From Psychrobacter sp. PL19 (GTDB lineage Bacteria > Pseudomonadota > Gammaproteobacteria > Pseudomonadales > Moraxellaceae), in assembly GCF_017875835.1 (NCBI RefSeq), contig NZ_JAGING010000001.1, positions 1 through 64,000 on the forward strand: a DNA stretch of 64,000 nucleotides. Reading direction: 5' to 3'. Below are positions 1 to 9,740 of the stretch, piece after piece. The notes beneath the pieces are model-generated. The model ran no database searches, was not told the origin of the DNA, and saw nothing but the letters and a program-made list of their open reading frames with translations. The translations under genes were made by a program, and so were the position numbers. The number at the start of each line of letters is the position of its first letter. Position 1 is the stretch's first letter.

Positions 1-545
1 ACATGCACTACACCATTGTTGGCAGCAATATCTGTTTTAAGAAGAACCGCAGTACGGCCTGTCTCGTCCATCAGTTTGCCATCAGCAGTAACTGTTAGCG
101 TGTCCTTGCTAGCCGTCATGAGATTGCCCGCCATTACGCTTTTGGCGTAGATTGGCGATTTACCATCAATCACATGATAACCTAAAACTTTAGTGAGTAG
201 TGGTTTATTAGCAAACAATTGCGCCTTAGTCATGTTACTTTCTTGTAATAGCTGCACAAAGGCGTCATTGGTTGGTGCAAAGACCGTGTAGTTACCTTTA
301 GGATCAGATAACATTCCGCCTAGACCAGCAGCTTGTACCGCCTCAACCAACACTGAGAAATCAGGGTTGCTTTGAGCAACTTGTACGATGTTCATTCTTG
401 CCATGCCTTCAGTGTTCACGGAAGCATTTGCCATAGCCTGAGCGCTCATACCACTATCTTTCTGTGGCATCATATTATTACAAGCGCTAAGAGCAAGTGC
501 TGATACAGCTAATGTACCTATAGCAGCAATTTTAGTGAATGTCAT
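1..545 (-). CDS. Fasciclin-domain lipoprotein (3' end cut by window edge)
   Basis: The reading frame runs off the left edge, so the C-terminus is missing and about 181 codons are visible. It starts MTFTKIAAIG with a short hydrophobic segment and a lipobox LSAC (Cys22), so it should be a lipid-anchored envelope protein. After a Met/Ala-rich linker comes a typical FAS1 core: NPDFSVLVEAVQAAGL, then GNYTVFAPTNDAF, then a segment ending LGYHVIDGK. FAS1 domains mediate adhesion or protein contacts; the specific partner here cannot be inferred. A clear ribosome binding site AAGGA lies 7 bases before the ATG. It stands alone on the minus strand, divergent from metH. The family assignment is secure; the cellular role is unknown. 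Confidence 0.88.
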   Translation of the reverse strand, partial: MTFTKIAAIGTLAVSALALSACNNMMPQKDSGMSAQAMANASVNTEGMARMNIVQVAQSNPDFSVLVEAVQAAGLGGMLSDPKGNYTVFAPTNDAFVQLLQESNMTKAQLFANKPLLTKVLGYHVIDGKSPIYAKSVMAGNLMTASKDTLTVTADGKLMDETGRTAVLLKTDIAANNGVVH

Positions 546-1161
546 AGTGTTATCCTTAATAATTGAGTATGTGCTACTTATCTTGTTAAGTTCTTACCGT
601 TTAGCATGTTCTGTTCCAAGGTCAGTCATTTATAATCGATATTCATAATTATTGGCTAATAGTTTGCCATTAATAATTAATTAGTAGCACTTACTAAATG
701 CAGTCCCTTATCAACTTAAATTAACATATAAAGTAACCTTAACTACCTGCGTTTATGCTACTTTTTGTAATACCTGTGTAAGTTTTGTCTACTTTTGAAA
801 CAAAACTATGAGTTTTATTTTGTTATTGAAAATTATTGTACGAGTATTAAGTATTTGATAGTTGTTAACCCATAGTATCCTTGATGTTGGCCCTGATATT
901 AGCATGGTAATGTCTTTGAATTTTTTGAGAGTGTTAGCTAGAGCTAGTGCATTAATTGCCGTTTGCTGGCAAGTTGACCACTCATATTTATAATTGTTAT
1001 TTATCGTGCCTCTTAATTGCTCAAGATGAATAATCACGTGAGCGCGAGCACCGCCTTTTTCATGCTAAAATACCAACGATTTGGCCCTTTTCTTTCTTTA
1101 ATTTTTAACCTTTCCGCTTTCACTCCTATTTCATAAAATTGACAATATAAGTAGTGTTCCT
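546..1161. other. A/T-rich divergent spacer between fasciclin gene and metH
   Basis: About 600 bases without a convincing gene. An 82-codon minus-strand frame at 789-1037 has no ribosome binding site, no recognisable domain and skewed low-complexity composition. Both flanking genes read outward, so promoters for each must lie here. I could not recognise a cobalamin riboswitch or another structured leader before metH. Confidence 0.5.
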
Positions 1162-4100
1162 ATGACCTCGACAACCTCTTCTCAAGCTGATAACACCCCT
1201 ACTACCGCCACGCTGCCGGGCGACGATTTTATCCTGATCCCACCAGCGGTATTTCCATATAAAGCGCAACAGCTAACAGTAAGAGCGCGTATTACTGAAC
1301 AAATGGCATCAAGAATCTTGATGTTAGATGGCGCGATGGGTACTCATATTCAGAACTATAAGCTTGAGGAAGCCGATTATCGCGGCGAGCGTTTTACCAA
1401 TATTAGCCAAGATGTACGAGGAAATAACGACTTATTGGTGCTGTCACAGCCGCACATGGTAAAAGAGATTCATCTTGCCCACCTTGAGGCAGGTGCTGAC
1501 ATTATTGAGACCAACAGCTTTAACGGTACACGTCTATCGATGGCCGACTATGATATGGAATATCTGGTCCCTGAACTAAATAAGGCCGCGGCGAGAATTG
1601 CTCGCGAAGCTGCTGACGAATTTAATGCTAAGACCCCAGAGAAGCCGAGGTTTGTCGCTGGAGTGTTAGGGCCCACATCGCGTACCTGTTCGCTGTCACC
1701 TGATGTCAACGATCCCGCGTTCCGTAATATTACCTTTGATCGCTTGGTACTTAATTATCGCGAGGCGACATTAGCGTTAATGGAAGGCGGGGTTGATATC
1801 ATCTTGATCGAAACAGTCTTTGATACCCTAAACGCGAAGGCAGCTATTTTTGCAGTAACCGGTGTGTTCGATGATATCGGCTTTGAGTTACCAATTATGA
1901 TATCAGGTACCATTACTGATGCGTCCGGTCGTACACTATCAGGGCAAACAGCTGAAGCCTTTTATAACTCTGTTCGCCATGCCAAGCCACTTTCCGTTGG
2001 CTTTAACTGTGCATTAGGTGCCGACGCACTAAGACCTCATATTCAGACGCTATCAAATATTGCCAATATGTATGTGTCCGCACATCCAAACGCGGGCTTG
2101 CCCAATGAGTTTGGCGAATACGACGAAACCCCAGAAGAAACCACAGCGCTGCTCAAAGGCTTTGCAAAGGCCGGTATTTTAAATATTGTCGGTGGCTGTT
2201 GTGGCACCACGCCTGAGCATATCCGCCAAATTGCTAACATGGTCGCTGAGTTTGCGCCACGCGTCATTCCTGAAATTCCACCGGCCTGCCGTTTATCTGG
2301 ACTTGAACCCTTTAACATTACTTCTGATAGCCTGTTCGTCAACGTTGGTGAGCGTACTAACGTGACCGGCTCTAAGAAGTTCTTACGTTTGATTAAAACC
2401 GAAGCCTATAATGAAGCCCTCGATGTGGCTCGTGATCAGGTCGATGGTGGGGCGCAAATCGTCGATATTAATATGGACGAAGGCATGCTAGATTCTAAGC
2501 AAGCGATGATTCACTTCGTTAACCTAGTCTCTGGTGAACCCGATATCAGCCGGGTGCCCTTGATGCTGGATTCGTCTAAATGGGACATTATCGAAGAAGG
2601 CTTGAAGCGTACCCAAGGCAAATCCATCGTCAACTCCATCTCCTTAAAAGAAGGACATGCTGAGTTTGTTGAGCGCGCCAAGTTATGTATGCGCTACGGG
2701 GCGGCGGTCATCGTCATGGCCTTTGATGAAGACGGACAAGCCGACACTTACGAGCGTAAAACTCAGATTTGTAAGCGTAGCTATGACGTATTGGTCAATG
2801 AAGTAGGCTTTCCTTCTGAGGATATTATCTTTGATCCTAACGTTTTTGCGGTTGCCACCGGTATTACCGACCATAACAATTATGGTGCTGACTTTATTAA
2901 TGCCACACGCTGGATTACCGATAACCTGCCCAATGCCATGGTGTCAGGCGGCGTATCAAACGTGTCGTTCAGCTTCCGTGGCAACCCTATCCGTGAAGCC
3001 ATCAACTCAGTATTCCTCTATCACACGATACAAAATGGCCTAACGATGGGTATCGTTAACCCCGCCATGCTGGAGCTGTATGATGACATTCCTAAGGAGG
3101 CCCGCGACGCCATCGAAGATGTCATGTTCAACCGCAATCAAGGCGAAACAGGACAGGACGCCACCGAAAGATTGATGACTGCTGCCGAAAACTACAGCTT
3201 TGGTGGTAAGAAAAAAGACAGCACCGTTGATATGACTTGGCGTGAGGGTACGGTTGAAGAACGTATTGCCCATGCTTTAGTCAAAGGTGTCACCACCTTT
3301 ATTGAAGCGGATACCAAAGAAGCCTGGGAGAAATATCCGCGTCCGCTTGAGGTCATCGAAGGGCCGCTCATGGACGGTATGAACATTGTTGGCGATTTAT
3401 TTGGTGCCGGTAAAATGTTCTTACCGCAAGTGGTCAAATCCGCTCGGGTGATGAAGCAGTCAGTCGCCTGGCTTAATCCGTACATTGAAGCCGAAAAAGT
3501 CGAAGGAGAAACCAAGGGTAAAATCCTGATGGCGACCGTCAAAGGCGACGTCCATGATATCGGTAAAAACATCGTCGGTGTGGTGCTCGGCTGTAATGGC
3601 TATGATATTGTCGATCTTGGCGTAATGGTACCCTGTGATAAAATCCTCGATACTGCCATCGCTGAAAAAGTCGATATCATTGGATTGTCAGGCTTGATTA
3701 CACCTAGCCTTGACGAAATGGTCTATGTTGCCAAGCAAATGCAAGAACGCGGCATGACCTTACCACTGATGATTGGTGGCGCAACCACTTCCAAAGCGCA
3801 TACCGCAGTCAAAGTTGAACCGCAATATCAGAACGACGGGGTCATCTATGTGTCTGATGCGTCACGCGCAGTCGGCGTAGTCACCAAGCTACTATCAAAA
3901 GAAAACCGCCAAGCATTAATTGATGACACTCGTGCAGAGTACATTAAAGTACGCGAACGCTTAGCAAAACGCCAACCGAAAGCCGCGAAACTGTCTTATG
4001 CCGAATCAATCGAAATTGGCTTTCAGCACGACTGGGACAACTATGTGCCCCCTACTCCTAATCATTTAGGGCAAGTGATATTTGATGATTATCCAATAGA

Positions 4101-4977
4101 TAATCTAGTCCCCTATATTGACTGGACTCCGTTCTTTATCTCTTGGGGACTGGCCGGTAAATATCCTCAGATATTACAAGATGAGGTAGTTGGTGAAGCC
4201 GCACGCGACTTGTTTGACAATGCCGAAGACATGCTCAGAAAAATGATTGACGAAAAATTAGTCGTTGCCAAAGCCGTGTTTAAAATTGCGCCAGCACGTC
4301 GTACTGGTGCGGATACGGTTAGCGTCTATGACCACGATGACATGCACGACATGCACGACATGCACAGCGACACAGCAACCTATCAATTTGAGCATCTACG
4401 TCAACAAAGTGACAAAGCCAGTGGCACACCCAACTATAGCCTAGCAGATTTTATCTCACCATCAACTGATCGTACTGATTATATTGGCGGCTTCACCGTT
4501 TCGATAGCAGGTACCGAAACAGTCGCTGAAGCGTATAAAACCAACGGCGATGATTACAACGCCATCATGGTACAAGCCTTGTCTGACCGCTTAGCAGAAG
4601 CCTTCGCTGAGCATTTACATAAGCTGATTCGTAAAGACTATTGGGGTTATTTGCCTGAGGAAGGCTTGAGTAATGCGGAGCTAATCAAAGAAAAATACGT
4701 CGGTATTCGACCTGCGCCTGGTTATCCTGCTTGCCCTGAACATACCGAAAAAGGCAAACTATTCGACTGGCTCGGCACGGTCGATGCGATCGGTACGACC
4801 TTGACCGAAAGCTACGCGATGTGGCCTGCTTCCTCGGTCAGTGGGTTTTATTACTCGCATCCTAAAAGTGTCTACTTCAACGTAGGTAAGATCAGTATGG
4901 ATCAGGTAGAGAGTTACGCTGACCGTAAAGGCTGGGACATGAAAACCGCTGAGAAGTGGTTGAACCCGAATATGTAG
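1162..4977 (+). CDS. metH: Cobalamin-dependent methionine synthase
   Basis: Transfers a methyl group from 5-methyltetrahydrofolate via methylcobalamin to homocysteine, the last step of methionine synthesis, in the cytosol. At 1271 aa it has the full four-module order. The homocysteine module (about 45-360) has zinc ligands Cys283, Cys346 and Cys347 ([11 protein letters not shown]). The pterin module (about 390-650) carries [14 protein letters not shown]. The B12 cap and Rossmann module (about 690-930) has GDVHDIGKN with the cobalt-ligand His798. The C-terminal reactivation domain carries [15 protein letters not shown]. The N-terminus is about 35 residues longer than in E. coli, and the ribosome binding site before the ATG is weak, so the exact start is uncertain. 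The reactivation domain holds a small Asp-Met-His repeat insertion, listed separately. Monocistronic by appearance; a hairpin follows the stop codon. Confidence 0.97.
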   Translation: MTSTTSSQADNTPTTATLPGDDFILIPPAVFPYKAQQLTVRARITEQMASRILMLDGAMGTHIQNYKLEEADYRGERFTNISQDVRGNNDLLVLSQPHMVKEIHLAHLEAGADIIETNSFNGTRLSMADYDMEYLVPELNKAAARIAREAADEFNAKTPEKPRFVAGVLGPTSRTCSLSPDVNDPAFRNITFDRLVLNYREATLALMEGGVDIILIETVFDTLNAKAAIFAVTGVFDDIGFELPIMISGTITDASGRTLSGQTAEAFYNSVRHAKPLSVGFNCALGADALRPHIQTLSNIANMYVSAHPNAGLPNEFGEYDETPEETTALLKGFAKAGILNIVGGCCGTTPEHIRQIANMVAEFAPRVIPEIPPACRLSGLEPFNITSDSLFVNVGERTNVTGSKKFLRLIKTEAYNEALDVARDQVDGGAQIVDINMDEGMLDSKQAMIHFVNLVSGEPDISRVPLMLDSSKWDIIEEGLKRTQGKSIVNSISLKEGHAEFVERAKLCMRYGAAVIVMAFDEDGQADTYERKTQICKRSYDVLVNEVGFPSEDIIFDPNVFAVATGITDHNNYGADFINATRWITDNLPNAMVSGGVSNVSFSFRGNPIREAINSVFLYHTIQNGLTMGIVNPAMLELYDDIPKEARDAIEDVMFNRNQGETGQDATERLMTAAENYSFGGKKKDSTVDMTWREGTVEERIAHALVKGVTTFIEADTKEAWEKYPRPLEVIEGPLMDGMNIVGDLFGAGKMFLPQVVKSARVMKQSVAWLNPYIEAEKVEGETKGKILMATVKGDVHDIGKNIVGVVLGCNGYDIVDLGVMVPCDKILDTAIAEKVDIIGLSGLITPSLDEMVYVAKQMQERGMTLPLMIGGATTSKAHTAVKVEPQYQNDGVIYVSDASRAVGVVTKLLSKENRQALIDDTRAEYIKVRERLAKRQPKAAKLSYAESIEIGFQHDWDNYVPPTPNHLGQVIFDDYPIDNLVPYIDWTPFFISWGLAGKYPQILQDEVVGEAARDLFDNAEDMLRKMIDEKLVVAKAVFKIAPARRTGADTVSVYDHDDMHDMHDMHSDTATYQFEHLRQQSDKASGTPNYSLADFISPSTDRTDYIGGFTVSIAGTETVAEAYKTNGDDYNAIMVQALSDRLAEAFAEHLHKLIRKDYWGYLPEEGLSNAELIKEKYVGIRPAPGYPACPEHTEKGKLFDWLGTVDAIGTTLTESYAMWPASSVSGFYYSHPKSVYFNVGKISMDQVESYADRKGWDMKTAEKWLNPNM
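4339..4365 (+). repeat. Three perfect 9-bp tandem repeats inside metH
   Basis: The unit GACATGCAC occurs three times in a row, in frame, and encodes Asp-Met-His three times. It sits at the start of the AdoMet/reactivation domain, in a loop that E. coli MetH lacks. This looks like an in-frame microsatellite expansion. Confidence 0.9.
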
Positions 4978-4994
4978 GGGTAGATAGTTGGATT

Positions 4995-5028
4995 AAAGAT
5001 GTCGAAACTTAAAGGTTTAGACATCTTT
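4995..5028. terminator. Hairpin between convergent metH and the regulator cassette
   Basis: AAAGATGTC at 4995-5003 pairs perfectly with GACATCTTT at 5020-5028 around an A/T-rich loop that can extend the stem. No strong U-run follows on either strand, so termination is plausible but not certain. It lies between the convergent stop codons of metH and the 374-aa response regulator and could serve both. Confidence 0.45.
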
Positions 5029-5063
5029 AATATCTTAAATTGCATATCAATTAAGTGACAAAT

Positions 5064-6188
5064 TTATTCAGAAGCCCATTTAAGATAAGAATTTTGAAGT
5101 TGGGATTCAGAAATATTAGGAGCACCTTGCCTTGAATAATAACTTGCATACCTTCCAATCAAATCTTTCAGAAAAGGCTGAGAAATTGTAGCTACCCTTC
5201 TGAATGCTTCGACATCTGAATTGAAGGCTGACTTAAGAAAGTTTACCTGATGCTGAAAATCTATAATACCAGCTGAAAATTCTTCATTTTTGTAGATAAA
5301 AGAAGGAATGAAATGTAATCTATTAGAATGAGAGTTTGTTAAATACTTTGTTAGGGCTTTAACTTTTTTGCTTTTAGGACTTGTATTCACAATATTTAAT
5401 TCTTCAGATATATCTGATAAATCACTTATTTGCAAACATAGTACATTTGTAATACTATCTTTACCAAAATCACAAGCTGGTGTTATCACAACATATCGCT
5501 TCTTTTCATAGTAGAAAATATCGCCAGTAAAAATACTCTGTTTTATAGGCCCAGTAATGAAAAACTCTGCGGGAAAGTAATCAGAAAACTCTTGATCTTC
5601 CTTAGATATATCTAAATACTCCTGAAGATGAAAAATAAAATACCTAATTAGCGATTGTTTTTTATCCTCCTCACTTCTGATATTATCTTCAATCCAAGGT
5701 GACAGCGATGTCGAGAGATGCTCCCAGTATATGGTATTAATATATTCTTCAATCTTACCCGTGCGATTTAGAATGTCAGTAATTCCAGTAGAATGAATAT
5801 TAACAAACTCTTCTATGAAATCAAATGTCTCACCTTTTACAAATATTCTATATAAATCATTTTCTATGTCATCATCATCTATTAACTGATGAGTTGTTCC
5901 AGAAATAATAAATACTGGAAACCGTTCAGTTCTTTTAATGAGTTTAATGACATCTAGACCAGAAGAGTCTTCTCCCCCTTGGTTTTCAAGATCAAGATCT
6001 ATAATTGCACCATCAAAGCTATTTTCAGTGATACTTAACATATCAATTGCTTCAGCTTTATTTTTAGCTACATCTGAGAAAAACTCATACTTGTCCTGTT
6101 TTTTATTAAATATTCTTATAGTTCTTATATAACTCTCTACTACATCTGGATTATCCTCAACTATTAGGATTCTTAATTTATTTGACAT
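5064..6188 (-). CDS. Response regulator with unfamiliar C-terminal domain (third gene of MTase/kinase cassette)
   Basis: 374 aa. Residues 5-125 form a receiver (REC) domain: acidic pocket Glu11-Asp12 (IVEDNP), phosphoacceptor Asp64 in AIIDLDL, Ser96 (FIISGTT) and Lys118 (FVKGE). The loop after Asp64 is longer than in CheY-like domains and contains GGEDSSG. All residues needed for phosphorylation appear intact. Residues about 130-374 match no DNA-binding output domain I recognise (no winged helix, no LuxR- or Fis-type helix-turn-helix). This part is mixed helical then beta-rich, with an ITPACDFGK motif near residue 237, then LHFIPSF and GIIDFQH. It overlaps the upstream kinase gene by 11 bp, so the two are probably translationally coupled partners. 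Composition is A/T-rich compared with metH. The C-terminal part may be the effector, but this is inference. Confidence 0.85.
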   Translation of the reverse strand: MSNKLRILIVEDNPDVVESYIRTIRIFNKKQDKYEFFSDVAKNKAEAIDMLSITENSFDGAIIDLDLENQGGEDSSGLDVIKLIKRTERFPVFIISGTTHQLIDDDDIENDLYRIFVKGETFDFIEEFVNIHSTGITDILNRTGKIEEYINTIYWEHLSTSLSPWIEDNIRSEEDKKQSLIRYFIFHLQEYLDISKEDQEFSDYFPAEFFITGPIKQSIFTGDIFYYEKKRYVVITPACDFGKDSITNVLCLQISDLSDISEELNIVNTSPKSKKVKALTKYLTNSHSNRLHFIPSFIYKNEEFSAGIIDFQHQVNFLKSAFNSDVEAFRRVATISQPFLKDLIGRYASYYSRQGAPNISESQLQNSYLKWASE

Positions 6189-8376
6189 CGTTTGGTACCT
6201 TAATTTTTATTTCAAAACATGCGCCTTCGTCGCTTTCTAAAGCATAAAGCTTGCCTTCAAGTCTCTCAACAGCCTCTCCTGCTATAGCAAGTCCTAGACC
6301 AGTGGCATCGTCAGTATCTTTTGTAGTAAATCCAGGATCAAAAACGTCTCCAGATACTATATAATCTTCTTTAATTCCAGGACCGTTATCTTTATAAAAT
6401 ATCGAACACTCATTTGATAACGACATATTAGCTTTGACTTGAATTAATTTATCATCAGTATCTTTTTTAGAGAGCCAAAAAATACTATTCTCTATTAGGT
6501 TAGTGAAAGCAACCTCTAAATCCTGCTCCCAACCATAAGCTAGTATATTATGATCGATATCTATTTGAAATTCTATTTTTGAGGTTTTCAACTGTACATC
6601 AAATATCTTAAAGCTATTCTGAATTGCTTTATTTATCAAAAAGCTTTTCTTTTTAGATCTTCTTTGGCTAGCTAATGGTGTTATTCGTTTATAAAGGCTA
6701 GATAAATCTTGAGCATTTTTTTTGAAACCAAAAATTATATCTTTAATATCGTTTAAAATATCTTCATCGTTTCCTTTTTCGTACATTTCAAAACTGTCAA
6801 TTAAATTTTTTGATTCTAACTGAAAATACTGTAGAGGTTTTCTACCTTCGTGTATAACAACATTCACTATCTTACCTAGAGTTGCCTGACCTTGGTATAC
6901 AGCTATCTGTCTCTTAATATCCTCTAATAGCTTAGATTTCGACTCTTCCTTTTTTGTTATTAGACCTATTATTTTTTGATATGTTTGCTCATCAACTTGT
7001 TCATCAAAGTTTTTCCTGATTACATCTTTCAAATCTCCAAAATCAAACAAATCATTGATTTGAAAATCGATAGTATCCTCTCTGCTTCGACCTTTTCTAG
7101 ATTTTTTTCTGAAAGAAAAACGTTTCAGTTCTAATTCTCTTATAACATCTTCTAAAATATGTTTTAAACCTTTGAAACTTGCATTTTCTTTAAGACCGTC
7201 ACGAGCACTTTTTTCATTTAACCCTGACAACTCTTCTGGTTGAATCGTTACAAATCCAACTATTTGATTGTTACCAATTCTCATTGACGGATTTTGAATT
7301 CTTCTATTATCAAGTTTCAACCAATCTACACCTTGATTACCGTACGGACTAATGCGAAACTTATTTTTATATATATTTACTCCATATACACTGTTTAGCT
7401 CTCTACGAGCTTGCTGTTTACCAATTTTCTCTTGAGATATTGGGTCAATCAAACCTTTGTCTATTAGATTACTAAATGCATCAGCCTCTCTATCAAAAAC
7501 TCTTAAATCCAATTCAATTTTACCGCAATGTCTTTCATCTTCAGTAGGAGCAATATTCTTCGTGAATGAATGTATTTGCCTAGCATTTATATCTACAGCA
7601 TTTTCATAGGTTAAACTAGCCTTACCATCACTATCTACGGTTCCATGTATTCTATAATCATAGAAGTCAATTATCGGATATCTTTCAACGTCAATCTCTC
7701 CACTCTTGAAATCATATGGAGCATTAATGACTTCTAAACTAATCTTAAAGTCATCTTCTTCAAACTCATCGAAAGGCGTTACTAACTTTCTCAATTCATT
7801 AATTAGTTTTTCAAGACTATCTGCATTCCAATAAGATTTTTTATCGTCTTCATCTAAACTCTGGTTTTTAGCTATTATCTCAATAGTTGTACCCGTTTCA
7901 TAACGCCCAGCTTCAACTTCTACTAACAACTCTATGTCTGATAAAAACTTATCTGAGCTAAATTCGTTCCAATCTAATATTATTGTTGTCTGCTCTTTTT
8001 CTACACGTGAAATAAGCGTTAATTCTTGACCTAATATAGCTGATGCAAACCTTCCAATACCTTTACGTCCTTGGAGGGCTCTTTCGAATTTCCTGCTAGT
8101 TTTTCTAATTAATTTATCATCTGTAGCTGGAACAAGCCATTTGTTGATAACGGTATTAGAATCCATACCATGGCCATTGTCTATGACTTTTATCGATAAT
8201 ACTTCTTCATCGTTTTCAATTCTATACTTAAAAATGATTTTGACAAATGAAGCGTCAGCATCATATGAATTTTTGATCAACTCCATCAATGCTGCGTTAG
8301 AGTCACCAATTAAGTCTTCTCCAATAGTTTTGATTAATCTTGCTGAAGGTCTTATGTTGTATGTTAATTCAGTCAT
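6178..8376 (-). CDS. Twin-GHKL protein: MORC/Hsp90-like ATPase module fused to histidine kinase
   Basis: 732 aa, with no predicted membrane segment, so probably cytosolic. Residues 1-170 form a GHKL ATP-binding fold of the MORC/Hsp90/MutL kind: ELIKNSYDADA with Asn36 and Asp39, VIDNGHGM near 65-71, and a GRKGIGRFA lid near 103-111. Residues about 170-420 look like the coupled transducer region. Residues 480-730 are a histidine-kinase core: H-box VIHEGRKPL with His509, N-box LIENS with Asn630, DNGPGI at 663-668, FDPGFTTK, and TGLGLAIAG at 692-700. Having both modules in one chain is unusual. It overlaps the methyltransferase gene by 4 bp (ATGA) and the regulator gene by 11 bp, which argues for one operon and one pathway. 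It may sense DNA state or phage and phosphorylate the neighbouring REC protein; this is inferred from architecture and context only. Confidence 0.87.
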   Translation of the reverse strand: MTELTYNIRPSARLIKTIGEDLIGDSNAALMELIKNSYDADASFVKIIFKYRIENDEEVLSIKVIDNGHGMDSNTVINKWLVPATDDKLIRKTSRKFERALQGRKGIGRFASAILGQELTLISRVEKEQTTIILDWNEFSSDKFLSDIELLVEVEAGRYETGTTIEIIAKNQSLDEDDKKSYWNADSLEKLINELRKLVTPFDEFEEDDFKISLEVINAPYDFKSGEIDVERYPIIDFYDYRIHGTVDSDGKASLTYENAVDINARQIHSFTKNIAPTEDERHCGKIELDLRVFDREADAFSNLIDKGLIDPISQEKIGKQQARRELNSVYGVNIYKNKFRISPYGNQGVDWLKLDNRRIQNPSMRIGNNQIVGFVTIQPEELSGLNEKSARDGLKENASFKGLKHILEDVIRELELKRFSFRKKSRKGRSREDTIDFQINDLFDFGDLKDVIRKNFDEQVDEQTYQKIIGLITKKEESKSKLLEDIKRQIAVYQGQATLGKIVNVVIHEGRKPLQYFQLESKNLIDSFEMYEKGNDEDILNDIKDIIFGFKKNAQDLSSLYKRITPLASQRRSKKKSFLINKAIQNSFKIFDVQLKTSKIEFQIDIDHNILAYGWEQDLEVAFTNLIENSIFWLSKKDTDDKLIQVKANMSLSNECSIFYKDNGPGIKEDYIVSGDVFDPGFTTKDTDDATGLGLAIAGEAVERLEGKLYALESDEGACFEIKIKVPNDVK

Positions 8377-9593
8377 AAACTTCCCTTTATTTCTTCAGCT
8401 ATTCTTAAAGCCATTAATGGCGGTACAGCATTACCAATTTGTTTAAAAGCAGCACTTCTTCCACCTTCAAAATAATAACTATCAGGGAATGACTGAATGC
8501 GAGCAGCTTCCCTCACTGACAACGACCGTACTTGCTCTCTACTAGGGTAGATATAATAATGTCCATCTTTGGCAATATGAGCAAGTACAGTATGACTGTA
8601 ATTATCAATATCTACGACTTTGAAGCGATCAGTAAATGAAGTCTGATTTTTGTGTGTTTTCAATCGTTCTGGTAAATCAGCATATTTAAGCCTTTCTTTA
8701 TTACTCAGCCATTTATCAATAGCTATTCTATATATCTCTAGATCTCTATCATTGTGCGATCTTGCGACATGCTGAGTAACGAAGTCTACATCACTACGAA
8801 TAGCGTATTTTTTAAGATACTCATTAGTATCTTTTGCATACTTAGTGACAGGGTTTAAATCACCTGGATTGAGATGTGCTAAATCTTCTAAAATATCGGC
8901 TACGGTATATGGATTGGACTCTGCTACAAGTTCAGGATAAGAAAAGCCACTACCTTTTTTCCAACCAATAATAATTACACGCTTACGGTTTTGAAGTACA
9001 CCATAATCAGATGTATTTAATACTCTTGAATCTAGCTCGTAACCTAATGTTCTAAAATATACTTTAATATTATTAAAATACCTGCCTTCTTCTGCACTTA
9101 GTATTCCTAGAACATTCTCGAAGACAAACACTTTTGGATTATATCTCTTAAGGAAACGAGCGTACTGTCTATACAGTAAGTTTCTTGGATCATCCTGTTC
9201 TAATTTATTGATACGATGCCGACCAACGACAGAATACGCTTGACAAGGAGGTCCACCAATAATTAGATCAACCTCCCTACCTTGACATAACTCATCAATA
9301 CGGTTGAATATATTTGTATTATTATCACCGATTGACGCGTTAATGACATTATTAAGCTTATTCAGTACATTTTCTGATAAGTCTTCATGCGAAATATTGC
9401 CCAATAGATAATCGTAATATACCTGCAATTTATTAGCTTTTTTCAAAGCATAATAGTAATTTCTAGTTTCAAGCGTTTTACAAGCATGAGCATCCATTTC
9501 AACATGGGCGATTGGCTCAAACCCTACTTTCACAAAACCTTCCGACAACCCGCCAGCACCTGCGAATAGGTCAATAAAAGTCATTTTTTCCAT
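8373..9593 (-). CDS. DNA (cytosine-5-)-methyltransferase
   Basis: Transfers methyl from SAM to C5 of cytosine in a specific DNA site. Numbered from the ATG at 9593 (406 aa), all core motifs are present in order: I, FIDLFAGAGGLSEGF (6-20); IV, GGPPCQAYS with catalytic Cys117; VI, ENV (159-161); VIII, QNRKR (201-205); IX, RSLSVREAARIQSFP (356-370); X, QIGNAVPP (385-392). The target-recognition region lies about 240-345; its specificity cannot be read. The frame opens seven codons earlier, at 9614, with a weaker AAGG signal. The start at 9593 has AGGTGAG six bases upstream and places motif I at the usual distance from the N-terminus. First gene of a three-gene overlapping operon. No restriction endonuclease or Vsr-like gene adjoins it. 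A/T-rich composition suggests transfer. Confidence 0.95.
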   Translation of the reverse strand: MEKMTFIDLFAGAGGLSEGFVKVGFEPIAHVEMDAHACKTLETRNYYYALKKANKLQVYYDYLLGNISHEDLSENVLNKLNNVINASIGDNNTNIFNRIDELCQGREVDLIIGGPPCQAYSVVGRHRINKLEQDDPRNLLYRQYARFLKRYNPKVFVFENVLGILSAEEGRYFNNIKVYFRTLGYELDSRVLNTSDYGVLQNRKRVIIIGWKKGSGFSYPELVAESNPYTVADILEDLAHLNPGDLNPVTKYAKDTNEYLKKYAIRSDVDFVTQHVARSHNDRDLEIYRIAIDKWLSNKERLKYADLPERLKTHKNQTSFTDRFKVVDIDNYSHTVLAHIAKDGHYYIYPSREQVRSLSVREAARIQSFPDSYYFEGGRSAAFKQIGNAVPPLMALRIAEEIKGSL

Positions 9594-9626
9594 CAAACGC
9601 TCACCTAAAAACATATAACCTTGAAT

Positions 9627-9642
9627 GATATCATGTTATCAG
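9627..9642. promoter_or_regulatory. Near-palindrome upstream of the MTase cassette
   Basis: TGATATCATGTTATCA, an imperfect inverted repeat containing the perfect palindrome TGATATCA, lies 34 bp before the methyltransferase start. A control site for autoregulation is conceivable, because several C5 methyltransferases repress their own genes. Only the symmetry is seen here; the function is speculative. Confidence 0.25.
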
Positions 9643-9740
9643 AATAAGGCTCATTATGATTCAATATTATCAGCATTCATTCTTCTGTGACCGCTCCAAG
9701 CAATAAACCATATACTCTTAGAAAAGCTAACCCTACAAAC

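Noticed and set aside
789..1037. 82-codon minus-strand frame before metH
   Set aside because: No ribosome binding site, low-complexity A/T-driven composition, no domain; lies in a divergent promoter spacer.
546..1161. Cobalamin riboswitch upstream of metH
   Set aside because: No B12-box-like conserved core or characteristic stems could be recognised in the spacer.
5064..9614. Classical type II restriction-modification system
   Set aside because: The methyltransferase is complete, but neither neighbour shows a nuclease motif (no PD-(D/E)xK, HNH, PLD or Vsr pattern seen), and both are explained as kinase and REC proteins.
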